Part shown: piece after piece, positions 24,410 to 34,998 of the stretch
Layout: each line of letters starts with the position of its first letter
Position numbering within the stretch: the stretch's first letter is position 1
NCBI GenBank assembly: GCA_011947345.1
Contig: JAAVTG010000112.1
Location: 1 to 64,000 of the forward strand
DNA from: Phytophthora quininea
Lineage: Eukaryota > Oomycota > Peronosporomycetes > Peronosporales > Peronosporaceae
Direction of reading: 5' to 3'
DNA: 64,000 nucleotides
The notes under the pieces: model-generated
Seen by the model: the letters and a program-made list of their open reading frames with translations, nothing else
Databases searched by the model: none
What the model was told of the DNA's origin: nothing
Translations under genes and position numbers: made by a program

Positions 24410-25640
24410 CACATGCGCCGAATGAGTCGTAAGTTTCCTGAAGTGGTATGTATGGACGCGACGTACGGGACCAGCATCAACTGGTAAGAACTGGTGAACT
24501 TGCTACCAATTCTATTGGTGTCTGCTATACTGACACTTTTCGCTATGTCTTTGTTATGCTTGCAGGTATCGACTGTTTAGTTCATGGCGACAGACAAATT
24601 TGGGATTGGTGCTCTTGTGCAGCATTCATTGATTGAAGGCGAAAGTCCAGATAATATGGCGGCCGCATTTCGTACTTTCGTGAAGAACAGTATCACATAC
24701 AAGGGCAATAAGGTGATCGCCCTGTATAAATACTTCACGGAGATTCCCTTAGTGAAGCGTCAGCTGCCTCAGGTAGCGACTATTCTATGACCTTTTCACG
24801 TGGACTACCTCGAGAGAGAAGTGAGCAAGCGCGATTGTGGGCTTACCAGCTTCGAGAAGGAAATATTAAAACATCCTCACTCTCACGGTACGAAAAACAT
24901 GATTCTTCATTTGATCGATACCGCAAGACTGCACAGGTTCTTTGTGAGAAGACGAAGGAATTCTGGACGAACTCCAAACCGAATTGGCTGAAATGTAAGC
25001 CAATCTTGTGCGCCTATCTACGCGGAACGATACCACATCTCGACAGCAACATGAATAATAATCTTGAAGTCAATTGTGGAGCCGCAAAAGGAATTATCGA
25101 CCTACATACGCTCATCGATGAGTGCGTGGATCACCTGCCTTTTCTCCAGCAAACAGCCGAGGATCTGCACAGACTCAGGTTGAACAGGATCGGCTTTCGC
25201 CATAATATTCGCTATAATCAAGAGCTCCAGCTTTTAGCCAAAATCGGAACTCAGCATGTTTGTGACCTCGTTGAGGAGCAGTCTCGCACTATGGCCGATG
25301 TGTCGTACAAGCTCAATTTCCTCAGGATGCTGCGAGCATATTAGTCGCAAGTCGAAGCTATACTACGCAGTACGTTGGCGAAATTTGATGCGCAAAACTG
25401 TTGGTTCTAATTACAGTTATCTCCGTAGGTGGATGCTACTACCAACACATGCAACTGCAATTTCCACCAGATGGTACTTCTTCCCTGCAGGCATGTGATG
25501 CACATCCGACAGACAATATTTTCGACCAAGTCAGTGATTCCGTTGGAAGCTATTCCTTTGCGTGGGAGTATCATTGATGACGACAAGGACGATACTGATT
25601 TTGAGGCATCTAGTAACTTGTGGTGTAGGAATCTAATGAA
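24410..25640 (+). pseudogene. degenerate MULE-type transposase with SWIM zinc finger (N-terminal part)
   Basis: The fragment starts with a MULE-like DDE start (FPEVVCMDATYGTSIN), then an apparent intron at 24484-24565 (GTAAGA..TTGCAG, 82 bp), then MATDKFGIGALVQHSLIEGE, FTEIPLVKRQLPQV and FHVDYLEREVSK, the usual Mutator/FAR1 order. The frame at 24787-25344 carries the helical middle region. Near 25455 a SWIM finger reads CNCNFHQMVLLPCRHVMHIR, i.e. CxC..CxH. Stops and several one-base phase changes break it. It is a mobile-element gene, not a host gene. Confidence 0.65.
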
Positions 25641-25750
25641 CTTTCGCCAATGTAGCAGCATTCTTCCGCACACAACAATACACCTTCCAGAACGGTAGGC
25701 GAATGTTGGGGCGTAATCTGAAGGGACCAGATTCGACCCTGCCCGAGCCG

Positions 25751-26343
25751 GTGTGTCCTTCACCCACTGACTACGCTTGCTAGCAATTTACATGGGCGTA
25801 ACAGGCACGAACTTTCGCCTGTACGTCCAAACACTCTTTCATACATACTGAACCCCGTGGCACCAACAGATGAGGGTTGCCTAGTCCCGTGGACTCTTTT
25901 ACGGGGGCGCCGAGTATAACCCTGGCCGGAAGTCACGTTGGAATGCGACTCTAGCACTCCACACAAGGGTTCTGTCACCCACCCCTATTAATAGGGTCAA
26001 ACCAAAATACACTCTAACTACCACTCTTCACTCTTGGCCTGACCAAACGAACACTCACTTCACGAAGGTCTGTGTTCGCCGGCAGGCATAACCCAACACA
26101 AAAGGCAAGGTGATTACCTAGGACGTTTGGCCACTTGGGTAGTAAGGGGAAATATCTGCTCTGTTTGTATCGCCCTCGCGGGCTCTTACTCTCTCTGAAT
26201 CTACTCTTCCCGATGATTCTATACAAGTGAAATATGGTCGGTGCTAGCAGGGCCACTCATTCAGCCTCGCGACCAGACGAACCTTCGGAGTAGTGACCAC
26301 CTCGGTATAGTGGCATACAGGGTAGCGACACCCTGATGTTAAC
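25751..26343. mobile_element. possible solo LTR inside the MULE remnant
   Basis: A ~590-bp non-coding stretch beginning TGTGTCC and ending GTTAACA (TG..CA ends) separates the SWIM part of the MULE from its C-terminal part. A solo LTR would explain this, but no target-site duplication or second LTR copy could be seen by eye, and nothing just after it looks like a primer-binding site. Confidence 0.25.
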
Positions 26344-26349
26344 AAACCT

Positions 26350-27180
26350 TCGTCTGATCCTGGGTTTGGCCCAGAATGGTAACTTGATTCCGCCAATAGC
26401 AAAGGCGATAGTTGGCTGCTGCGATCCTTTGGAGAATCGCTACATCACAGGATATGTGGTATCAACTCTACGCATCATTCCCGTAAATCGTGCGTTAGGA
26501 CACAATCAGAAGTATCGCGACGTATTTGCAGAATGACAGCACTTCCCAGAAGTCGTTCCGGACAAAGGGTCAAGTGAATTTAATGCCTGGTTAGATCATC
26601 TCAGAGCACAAGAACTTCTGCACGTTCAGGTGTTAGTATCGCAATGACAGCCTACAGTTATGGAGCTGATAGAGTGGTTAGCGAGCAGAGTAACCCTAGA
26701 GGTATGGAAAATACTAATAGTAATGAAGTTGATGCGTCTCTCACAAGCAACGTTGACGACGCTGTTGAAGAAGAGAATACATGTAAACCCCACCATCGGA
26801 TGTGCTTCCGATAAAACTGCCTCCTCGACAGCCCGTGCACGTTGGCCAGAAAGTCGAAGATGGTGATTTGAAAGTAGTTGAAGTTGAGCGTCCTGCCATC
26901 GAAGCAAACCGGCCTGCCGGACGACCAAAACTATAGAAGGCCGTAAAGATAGTCGAGCGGACTAAAGACATCCAGAAACTTGTCGAACGGGTTATCAAGA
27001 AGGGTGGTGCAACGCTATAAGATCTGCACGCTTCAGTCGATGCCAAATAATTGCCGCTGAATGAGACAGGAGACGCATTTGACGCGATTCAGTCTAAGTT
27101 ACAGTCAACAGTGCTAAAGCTCTTCTTGTCGACGACACCACGCGTAGCTCTGTCGAGATGGATGTCAGCTTCGCTCTCCC
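26350..27180 (+). pseudogene. degenerate C-terminal part of the SWIM/MULE transposase
   Basis: The frame at 26336-26536 and its continuation past a stop (KYRDVFAE, then SSEFNAWLDHLRAQE) resembles the region downstream of the SWIM finger in oomycete MULE proteins. Around 26830-27170 a Lys/Arg-rich tail follows (RPAGRPKL, then VKIVERTKDIQKLVERVIKKGGATL, with the phrase broken by a stop). It is probably the other half of the element at 24410-25640. Assigned from order and general resemblance only. Confidence 0.4.
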
Positions 27181-27189
27181 GGGTAAATT

Positions 27190-30050
27190 GTTGGTGTTAG
27201 CTCTCCGATCATATTGAGTGTATAACCAATATTTGCGGGATTCGTACCAACACACTACTATTTTCATATGGCGTTTGAACCTCGTTTTAAACGAAGCCTT
27301 GACTCTAAGAAAAGTCTCCAGACGCGAGTTACGTCAAAGGATGGTGTCATGCCTCCAAAAGAGAAGGTTGCGGTCGTGATTTCGGGCATTGGACGGTTTT
27401 ATTTTCAAGACGTCAACACGAGGCAAGAATGGCATGAATTATCCGGTCGTGTGAAGGAAGTACGGTCGCTCATAGCTTAGATGGAAAAGATGGCTGACTG
27501 TGGTTCTCTCACAACCAAGATCAAGTCTCTGAACCTGTACGGTTCATACGTTTTGTATGGTCATTTTCTTCCCCTTCAAGATCTTACAAGATTTCAAGAG
27601 GATGTGACATAGTGCCGGCGGAATTCTCCGAAAAGCCCCGTCCTCGGCCCATCTTTGGACCGCCTCAAGTTCAAGTGAAGGTGTGCCACACCAAATCCGT
27701 ACCCATTCTCAATGTGTGTGTGGACCACCCCACTTTGGGAAGTAATTTAGGAACCGGTCGGCCGAACGACGACGTCAGGATCGGACCCCTGTACGCCGGC
27801 ATACTCAAGACAAGATGCATCAGGATCGTGCTTCCAATCAGCTGCAAGGAAACCGGACAGCACTCTGCAGATCCCGGCTGGGATCCTCAATCGGACGACG
27901 GACAAGTCAGGTTGGACTCTCCGGGTCATATTGGAATCAAGTCAACGCTCCCGAACCATAGTCAACAGAAGTGTTAAGATCCCATTTGTAGGAACATAAG
28001 TCGCCCCAGCAGAGTGTGCTTAGGCGGCCCAAATTCAATCTCCCTTTTTCCTTCAAGAGCGCAAGTCGAACCTCTACGTAGTTCAGACCGCTGCACCTTC
28101 GGGGACTAGGAGCGCGGAACCGCTGGACCTCGCGTTGAAGCTGCAACGGTAATATCCCAATTCTATCTGCCTACGTTTCCCAAAGGAAGTTAGGCACTTT
28201 ATATTTGTGTGTTCCCGGAGCGCGGGCTGGTCGGCACGGGTATATACATTTCATAATTTCAAGGTCTCGCCCTTGGTGTCTTGCTCCGAAAAGTTTTGGG
28301 TCAGCACCCTTGGGAACTAAGCCTCAAAGAATCGAGTGTATTATATTGAGTGCCGTATTTCCTGGCCCGAACCTTGGTAGTAGGTTCCGGATCCGTTCTG
28401 TGTTAATCTACTACCCAAGCGTACCATTACCAGGTCGAGGCGTTCCCGAACATCCTCAGTGAACGTTCCCAGATTAAACAACCGTTTCGAAGGGGTACAC
28501 AAGGTGAAGGTACCGACCAGCCCAGGGCTCTTCCGTTCCCGGTTCCCGATAACTTTTTCCTGGAAGAATCCCCAGGCCACGGCCCCGGATAAGTCCCTCA
28601 CCCGGGCGGAGCTGTCTGTCTTACTGGAAGCATCACGAGTATAACACCGGAAGTAGTTAAAGCCCCAAGCGGTACATCACGAGGAAAGGTGGTTATCACA
28701 TACGCATATGTTTACTGCCACAAACCGGATGATTGAGCTAGCCAGACCATTCACCAAGGCACCGTAATTCATGTTCTCCATCCACTTTTTCACAACTCCC
28801 ACCGGCGACCTGAGGGAGCCTTGAGCGGACCAAACCGGCCACAACTTCACCAACTGCGTTGAAAACTCGATCATTGTGCCCGATTTTTACAAATAACAAC
28901 ACGGATGATTGGTGTGGCGTTATATATAATTTTCTCAAGGCGGTGGTTTGAATACACGATCCCAAGGACAGGAATTTTACCAGCAAGAGTATTTTTGGTA
29001 TGGCGGTTCACAAATTTCAAAACACGATCGGGCGTGAAAAGCAGCTACATGAGGAGAGTTTTTACGGCTATAGGCAGCAAGATTTAGCGCATTGTGGGGT
29101 GTACGTGACACATTGGTTCGATTTGTATCTACAGCGTGTATACGAGCGCGATTCGACACTACATCAAGTCGCAACTCTATCGGAAGATCGTTTACGGCAG
29201 CCAAGGTTTGATTACATTGCTGACATAGTCGAAGGACTGCATAAGTGGCCATTACATTCAGTGAATTATGTCGTTTCAGCGAATTTGGTGAAGTCGTGGA
29301 ATTCAATGAACTCTGGCGCTTCTGTGAAGTTGTTTTTACTAAATACTGAATATTTTCCGGTATTATGTTTTTACTTACTACGTCCATAAAAGGAAATGGC
29401 CCGGTTATAACAGAAAATAAAGGTAGCAGTAGGGAGAGCCTTTGTCCAAAGTTTAATATTATCTTCAGCAATATCTGAAAGAAGCTTCGCCATCCCGAGA
29501 TCCCTGTAGTTGACGTGATTGGCGTGGCTGAAATCACATGCCGTTTTCATTTTTGCCAGGCCTTCGGTTTTGGGTTTCCCAAATTTGTGGTTGTCATCAG
29601 ATGCGGGTATCGTCCAGGTAACTTTCCAGGATTTGGACAGGATCACTAAATTTCTATAAAACGGGCGATATATGACGGTAAATTACATGTCCGATTATTA
29701 CACAGGTATTTCGCGCAGATTTTCCTGGGAAATTCATATGCGCGCTATTTTGTAAAAAGTGGAAATGACAAGCATCAAGCTCTGTCGGAACTGTATCCGT
29801 CCAATCAAAGACGCAGTGGTTTCTACAGGTATTGCCCAGATTGCATACCTGGACGATACCTGTTGGTGCAACATATCAAGGAAAGCACAACTTCCGAGTA
29901 TTGGCCAGGTGTTGGCTAGGTATTGTCCATTCAAGTACCATGTATTATCAAAGTCTTAGCACAAATTGAAGCACGCTAGATACTTGTTGATCGTCTTCAA
30001 CACGGTGTCCAGCATTGTCTAGCGCAGCTTGGAAATCCCCAACGGTGACA
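27190..30050. other. no gene recognised; short unassigned ORFs
   Basis: The open frames here (27268-27480, 27612-27977, 29000-29389, 28977-29537 on the minus strand) are short and match no family I know. Base composition shifts from mixed to AT-rich after about 28.7 kb. The plus frame at 29000-29389 contains HCGVYVTHWFDLYLQ, faintly like the cysteine motif of Ulp1 proteases, but has no matching His or Asp motif before it. Probably more decayed transposon sequence. Confidence 0.35.
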
Positions 30051-30059
30051 CATTGCGTG

Positions 30060-30480
30060 TAGCCTCAGACGACACGCAGTTCCAAAAGTAAAGACACACG
30101 AACACTCAGCAGCTCTCATTGTCCTTCAGTTGCGGGTCTTTAATGTTCAGTCCAGCATATTCATTTTCCAAAGCGGGATAAATGAGTTGTGCCACCCTCT
30201 TCAGAACTCTTGGCTTGCTATTGACAGATTTGTTGTCGTACAGGCGCAGATTTTTCGATGTGCTCTCCACCACCAGGCAACATCAGTGAGCATTCCTCAG
30301 ATTGGCAGGCAACAGTACGAAACGGTGTTTCGTGCTAGCAACACGAATCTTGTCCAGGGTATCGCCAGTAACCACAGCCTTCTCGTTGACTGCAGCCGTA
30401 GGCGGTAACGTGATAGTCCCGTTATTGTTATAGCGTTCCAGGAATACCGAAAAGGCACACATCATTGACCCACGTCGAGT
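30060..30480 (-). pseudogene. Ulp1-like (C48) cysteine protease fragment
   Basis: Minus-strand translation, crossing one or two breaks, gives the order of a Ulp1/SENP-type protease. TKHRFVLLPANL leads to an HW position near 30290 (the W is at a stop), followed by LVVES..LRLYDNKS with the Asp in YDN, and then QLKDNESC.VFVCLYFWNC with Gln, the catalytic Cys and its following hydrophobic stretch. Proteases of this class are carried by some Mutator-like elements, so this may be cargo of a MULE. In-frame stops make it non-functional. Confidence 0.5.
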
Positions 30481-30885
30481 CGCTGAAGCGATAGAGATCA
30501 GAGTACGTGATATCGAAGCTAAAGCCGGGGAGTCTAGCGTACAGCCAACTGCTCACCAAACTGCTTAAGATGTAGTTTTAAAATTTAATAACGATTGCCT
30601 GACCATTTTTCGTAGTGGGTCGAAAACTAATTTTACCAAAAAGATATGAGGCATCGTTAAGCTGTGTCAATACATCATGCCATGGTATAAAAATATAGTG
30701 GGCTAGGGTGTGCAGCGAAGCTAGCATCCATTCAACTTATATTACATGATGTGTAGGAGGTGGCAAGTTCAGATTTTTGACAAACTGTTGGTATGTCTTT
30801 AAGTGTTTCGTTCGCACTATGGTACCTTTGCCAAAACTACAGTAGTAACAGTGATTAGTCTGGTCCGACAAATTCTTGTGTCTTT

Positions 30886-31152
30886 TCACCGCTTTTCATG
30901 ACCTGAAGGGTGCACATCCATATGAACTTTGACGTGGTTCGTTGCACCGATAGAATACGTCACACGACACTTGCATTTGATGCGGTTCGCGTATGCAGCA
31001 TCTTTTGAAGTCAATTTCTCTGGAGGGATGATTAAATTGTCCTTGGGGACTAGCCTAAGAAATTCCCACCGCTCAGGCACCTTCGCACGAACCATCTTAA
31101 ACATCACTGGTGGCGCTGCAATTATATCAAGCGGTGGCGGCTCAGCGGTCAC
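30886..31152 (-). CDS. small zinc-finger-like ORF, probably transposon-derived
   Basis: An 88-codon open frame ends in KCKCRVTYSIGATNHVKVHMDVHPSG, a CxC..HxxxH spacing loosely like BED/FLYWCH-type fingers found in transposases. It lies just upstream, on the same strand, of the Ulp1-like fragment at 30060-30480 and could be the N-terminal part of the same element. Expression and exact start are unknown. Confidence 0.3.
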   Translation of the reverse strand: MTAEPPPLDIIAAPPVMFKMVRAKVPERWEFLRLVPKDNLIIPPEKLTSKDAAYANRIKCKCRVTYSIGATNHVKVHMDVHPSGHEKR

Positions 31153-32046
31153 CTACGCCTTCTTCTTCTTGCGGTCACTGGTCTGCCTACGTCGTGGGGT
31201 TGAACGTGGGGTTGAAGCTGCTGCTCTGGTCCGCGAAGTCGAGCTGCGAGGCGGTAAGCCGCTGCACATCTCTCGAACTTGGTGCGGGGGGCGAACTAAA
31301 TGGGGGCTCGTTGCTTGGAGACGCTTGCGTCAAACGTCGGAGGGTGCTTCTTCATGGACATCGGATACTGCGTAGTCCATCTGGTCCTGGCCGCAGATTC
31401 GAGTTTGTGCTTCCAGCAGCACATCGAAGCCCCGTCCCGAAATATTCTGTACGTCAACAGAATAATTACCAATGAGAAGACAATTAGTAAGGACCTGGGC
31501 CCCGAAGTACCTACGTACAGAAGCTCTACGTTGAGATCTCTACGTAGAAGATTTGTGACGTACAGCGATGTTGAGACCCCAAACGTTGACCCATACTGCC
31601 CAGTATGGGTAAAAAGTCAATTGGGCAAAACTTGGATAAAAAGAATGATAATTGGACAAAGCCGCTACTCAAGTTAGCCCACTCACCCTAACGAACTTGA
31701 AGAAAAAATACTGTCTTGGGCATTAACTTTTCATCGCAGCAGGCGGACTCCGATCCAGGTCATGGGAGTGGACGGGCAGATACCAAACCGCTTCCCTAAG
31801 TGAGCCCGCAACAAAGGAAGACTAATTATGTACTTTAATGGACAGACTAATTTTGAACTTACCAGAGATCTCTTCACCAATACTTGTAGTAGTCTGACAC
31901 ACGCTAATTGTGAACACAGACTAATTTTTCAGACAGACTAATTACTGTTACCACTGTAGTTATACACATCTATTTGACCTTTTTAGAAGGGCAAAATTTT
32001 AGATTTTTCGTGTCTAAATTAGATAGAAGTTACTGCACCAAAAATC
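31153..32046. other. intergenic stretch upstream of AlaRS
   Basis: No gene recognised. It holds a perfect 10-bp inverted repeat with a 2-bp spacer at 31589-31610 (ACCCATACTG and its complement) in AT-rich sequence, and repeated GACAGACTAATT-like words near 31841 and 31931. Either may be a relic of a small inverted-repeat element. No clear core promoter was seen ahead of 32047. Confidence 0.4.
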
Positions 32047-34886
32047 GTGGGGCAGGCACTGATGCTGCGTCTTCGGAGGTGCTCCGGGCTGCTAGCGCAC
32101 AGACCGACGGCGTGTGGCATGCACTCACTGCCATCCGCCGAGATCCGTGCGCGCTTCCTCAAGTTCTTCGAGTCGCAGGGTCACCGCATCATCCCGAGCG
32201 CTTCGTTGGTTCCACCAGGCGGAGACTCCTCGTTGCTGTTTGTCAATGCTGGCATGGTGCCGTTTAAGCAAGCATTCCTGGGATTGGACGGGGGTGCAGA
32301 AGCTCGAGGATACTCTAGAGCGACGTCGGCGCAGCGCTGCGTGCGGGCTGGAGGAAAACACAATGACTTGGACCAGGTGGGGCTCACACGCCGCCACCAC
32401 ACGCTCTTTGAGATGCTTGGCAACTTTAGCTTTGGAGACTATTTCAAAGAGGACGCAATCACTATGTGCTGGGGCTTCTTGACACAAGAATTGCAGTTAC
32501 CGGTGAACAGACTCCACGTCACAGTGCTCAAGAACGACCAAGAGGCTCGGCGACTCTGGAAGCATATTGCCGGACTGCCCGACAGCAAGATTCTAGAGTT
32601 GGATGAACATGAAAACTTCTGGGCGATGGGAGACTCCGGCCCATGTGGCCCATGCTCTGAAGTCTTCTGGGACCTGGGTGATCATATTGCCGATCCAGAC
32701 GAGCGTTTCTTAGAGTTGTGGAACCTCGTCTTTATGCAGTTCTTCCGCAACGAAGGACATGATGAGTTGCATGCACTGCCAAGCTGCTCGGTGGACACAG
32801 GCATGGGACTAGAGCGTGTGGCTTCTGTTCTTCAAGGCGTACCCTCCAACTACCACACGGACGTTTTTGTGCCACTGATGGAAAACGTGGCTGCGGTCCT
32901 GGACGCTCATCGCTCCTCGACAGCGGGCTTATCCTTTTCCAGCGCGCTGGAAGAAGAGCTAGACCCACGCAAACCCGTTTTCGGATCTGGAAAAGAAATT
33001 CAGACGCTGCGTATCGTTAGCGACCATTTGCGTGCTACGTATGCATTATTGAATGACGGTGTCTTCCCATCCAACGTGGGCCGTGGGTACGTGCTTAGAC
33101 GAATTATTCGCCGAGCTATTCGACATGCGCATCAGCTTGGGGTTAAGGCTGGCGCTGATGGTATTCTAGCTTCCATCGCTGTGCCGGGATGGGAAGCCTC
33201 TGTTGGCTTTCAACAAATGCGTGCTATCGTATCCAATGAGGAAAGGGCCTTTGAAGAAATGCTGCGCAATGGTCGGGGAGCAATGGATAAGGCTTTTCAA
33301 GGGCTCATTTAAGCCAAAATCAGCTTTCTGGTGCTGACGCTTTTCGTCTATACGATACTTATGGCATCCCGATAGACATCACGCAAGTTCTAGCAGGGGA
33401 AAAAGGTCTCGGTGTTGACGTGCAAGGTTTCGATGCGTGCATGAAGGAGCACAAGCGCCAAACTAGTGACCGAAGTGCTTTTGGTGGTCATCATACCCAA
33501 CAATCACACTCCGATATCCAATTCCCTGGTGCCCCAAGCACTGAATTTGTGGGCTATGACCATCTTTGTGTGTCCGAGGCGCACATTCTGGATAGTTGGC
33601 AGCATGACACCAACAAAAATGGATCCCCTGCTACCTTCAGCGTCATTCTCGATCGCTGTCTATTTTACCCAGAAAGTGGCGGGCAAGTGGGAGACCGTGG
33701 CCACTTAGATGTTGATTCTGCTGACGGTTCAATCCACGTCGAGATACGTGTGGTAAACACCACAAAAATTAGCGACGAGGCAATAGCGCTCCATTGCAAC
33801 CTGCCACAGGACATGACGTACGAAGACATGTCATCTTTGCTATTCCCAGCGGATGGCCGCAAACCTCAAGTGGATGCTCGTGTGGATCGCAAGTTCCGTG
33901 GCGGTTGCGCTGTCCATCACACAGCGACACATCTATTGCAGAGAGCCCTGAAGACTGAGCTAGGAGAGCACGTGACGCAAGCTGGTTCCTTAGTGTCATC
34001 CGACCGTCTTCGTTTCGATTTTGCGCATTTTGGGTCTTTATCTGTTGAAGAGATTGAGCGGGTGGAAGCACGCGTAAACGCATATGCAGCAGCGGAGCTG
34101 GACGTAACGACTATCGAAATGCCTCGTGATGAAGCCGAGCGCAGCGGAGCCATTTGCAACTTTGGCGATAAATACGGCGATATTGTGCGAGTCGTACAGG
34201 TTGGCGGTGATGAAAAAGGCAGAAATGCTGAGTCTCCAGTCTCAAGCGAATTTTGCGGCGGCACCCACGTAAGCAACGCGCGCGATGTGTTTCCGTTTGC
34301 ACTTCTCAGCGAAGGATCAGTGGCCGCCGGCACAAGACGTGTCGAAGCTGTGGCTGGAGTGGCTGCTGCACGGTATTTGCAGTCAAAGGCACAGATTTTG
34401 AACGATATGGCGGCACAATTAGCCACCACGCCCGCCAAAGTCGTAGAGCGTGTCACAAAGATGCAAAAGCAGATGAAGCAGCTTGAAAGCCGTGCTCAAG
34501 CACTTGGAGATGCGTTAGCCGCCGGACCATCGATCCCGCTGGCGTCGGGGCGCTTGGATGGTGCCATTAGCGTGTCTCGCGTGGAGTTACACGAGTTAGA
34601 TCTGCCTGGTGGCGGCGAGTATTCCAAAGTACTCAAGCGTCGCGCCGAGGTTTTGGCTGAACGTGCAGCATCCGACGGGGTGATATTGGTGGTGCTCGGA
34701 TCGCAGGTGGCGTGCGCCGCCAACGGCGAGGCAGAGGTCCACGCTGGTAAGCTGTTGCAGCAAGTGGTGAAGCCTCTAGGCGGTCGTGGTGGTGGAAACG
34801 CGACCTTCGCACAAGGCTCGTTGCCTGCCGATCTCACTGCGGCAGAGTTTGCCCGTCGTGTACTGGGAGGATTAGATGGCTTGTAG
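32047..34886 (+). CDS. AARS: alanyl-tRNA synthetase, one internal frame break
   Basis: Charges tRNA-Ala with alanine. The class-II catalytic core is in the first part (32047-33312): [20 protein letters not shown], motif 2 at [27 protein letters not shown], and [16 protein letters not shown]. The second part holds the editing domain with HTATHLL (H-x3-H) near 33918 and CGGTH near 34256, then a C-Ala-like tail ending with GGRGGGN. The frame changes between 33285 and 33312: sequence downstream ([15 protein letters not shown]) is homologous and in the other phase, as if one base were missing. Total is about 946 codons, normal for the family. The N-terminus ([18 protein letters not shown]) looks like a mitochondrial presequence, while an internal Met at 32119 sits where a cytosolic form would start, so dual targeting is possible. 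CDC23 follows 112 bp later. Confidence 0.93.
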
Positions 34887-34998
34887 TGCTAACGCTGCAA
34901 CACTAGAGAACTTTTGACGGCACAATGTTTCGGAGCTTTCCATTGTCGCTTGCTTCGTTCTGATTGGTTGACAACCAAAGCGAGGATCCTGTGAAGAT

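Noticed and set aside
27612..27977. Hypothetical 121-codon protein
   Set aside because: Proline-rich translation without similarity to anything known to me, in a block of repeats; kept only as part of an unassigned region.
29000..29389. Plus-strand ORF with HCGVYVTHWF as a second Ulp1 protease
   Set aside because: Only the cysteine-type motif is faintly present; no upstream His-Trp or Asp motif, and the context is decayed sequence.
32125..32487. Minus-strand ORF opposite the AlaRS catalytic core
   Set aside because: Shadow of a strongly conserved plus-strand gene.
33285..33312. Intron in AlaRS explaining the phase change
   Set aside because: No GT donor with a matching AG acceptor at a plausible distance; homologous sequence continues almost without a gap, which points to a one-base loss.
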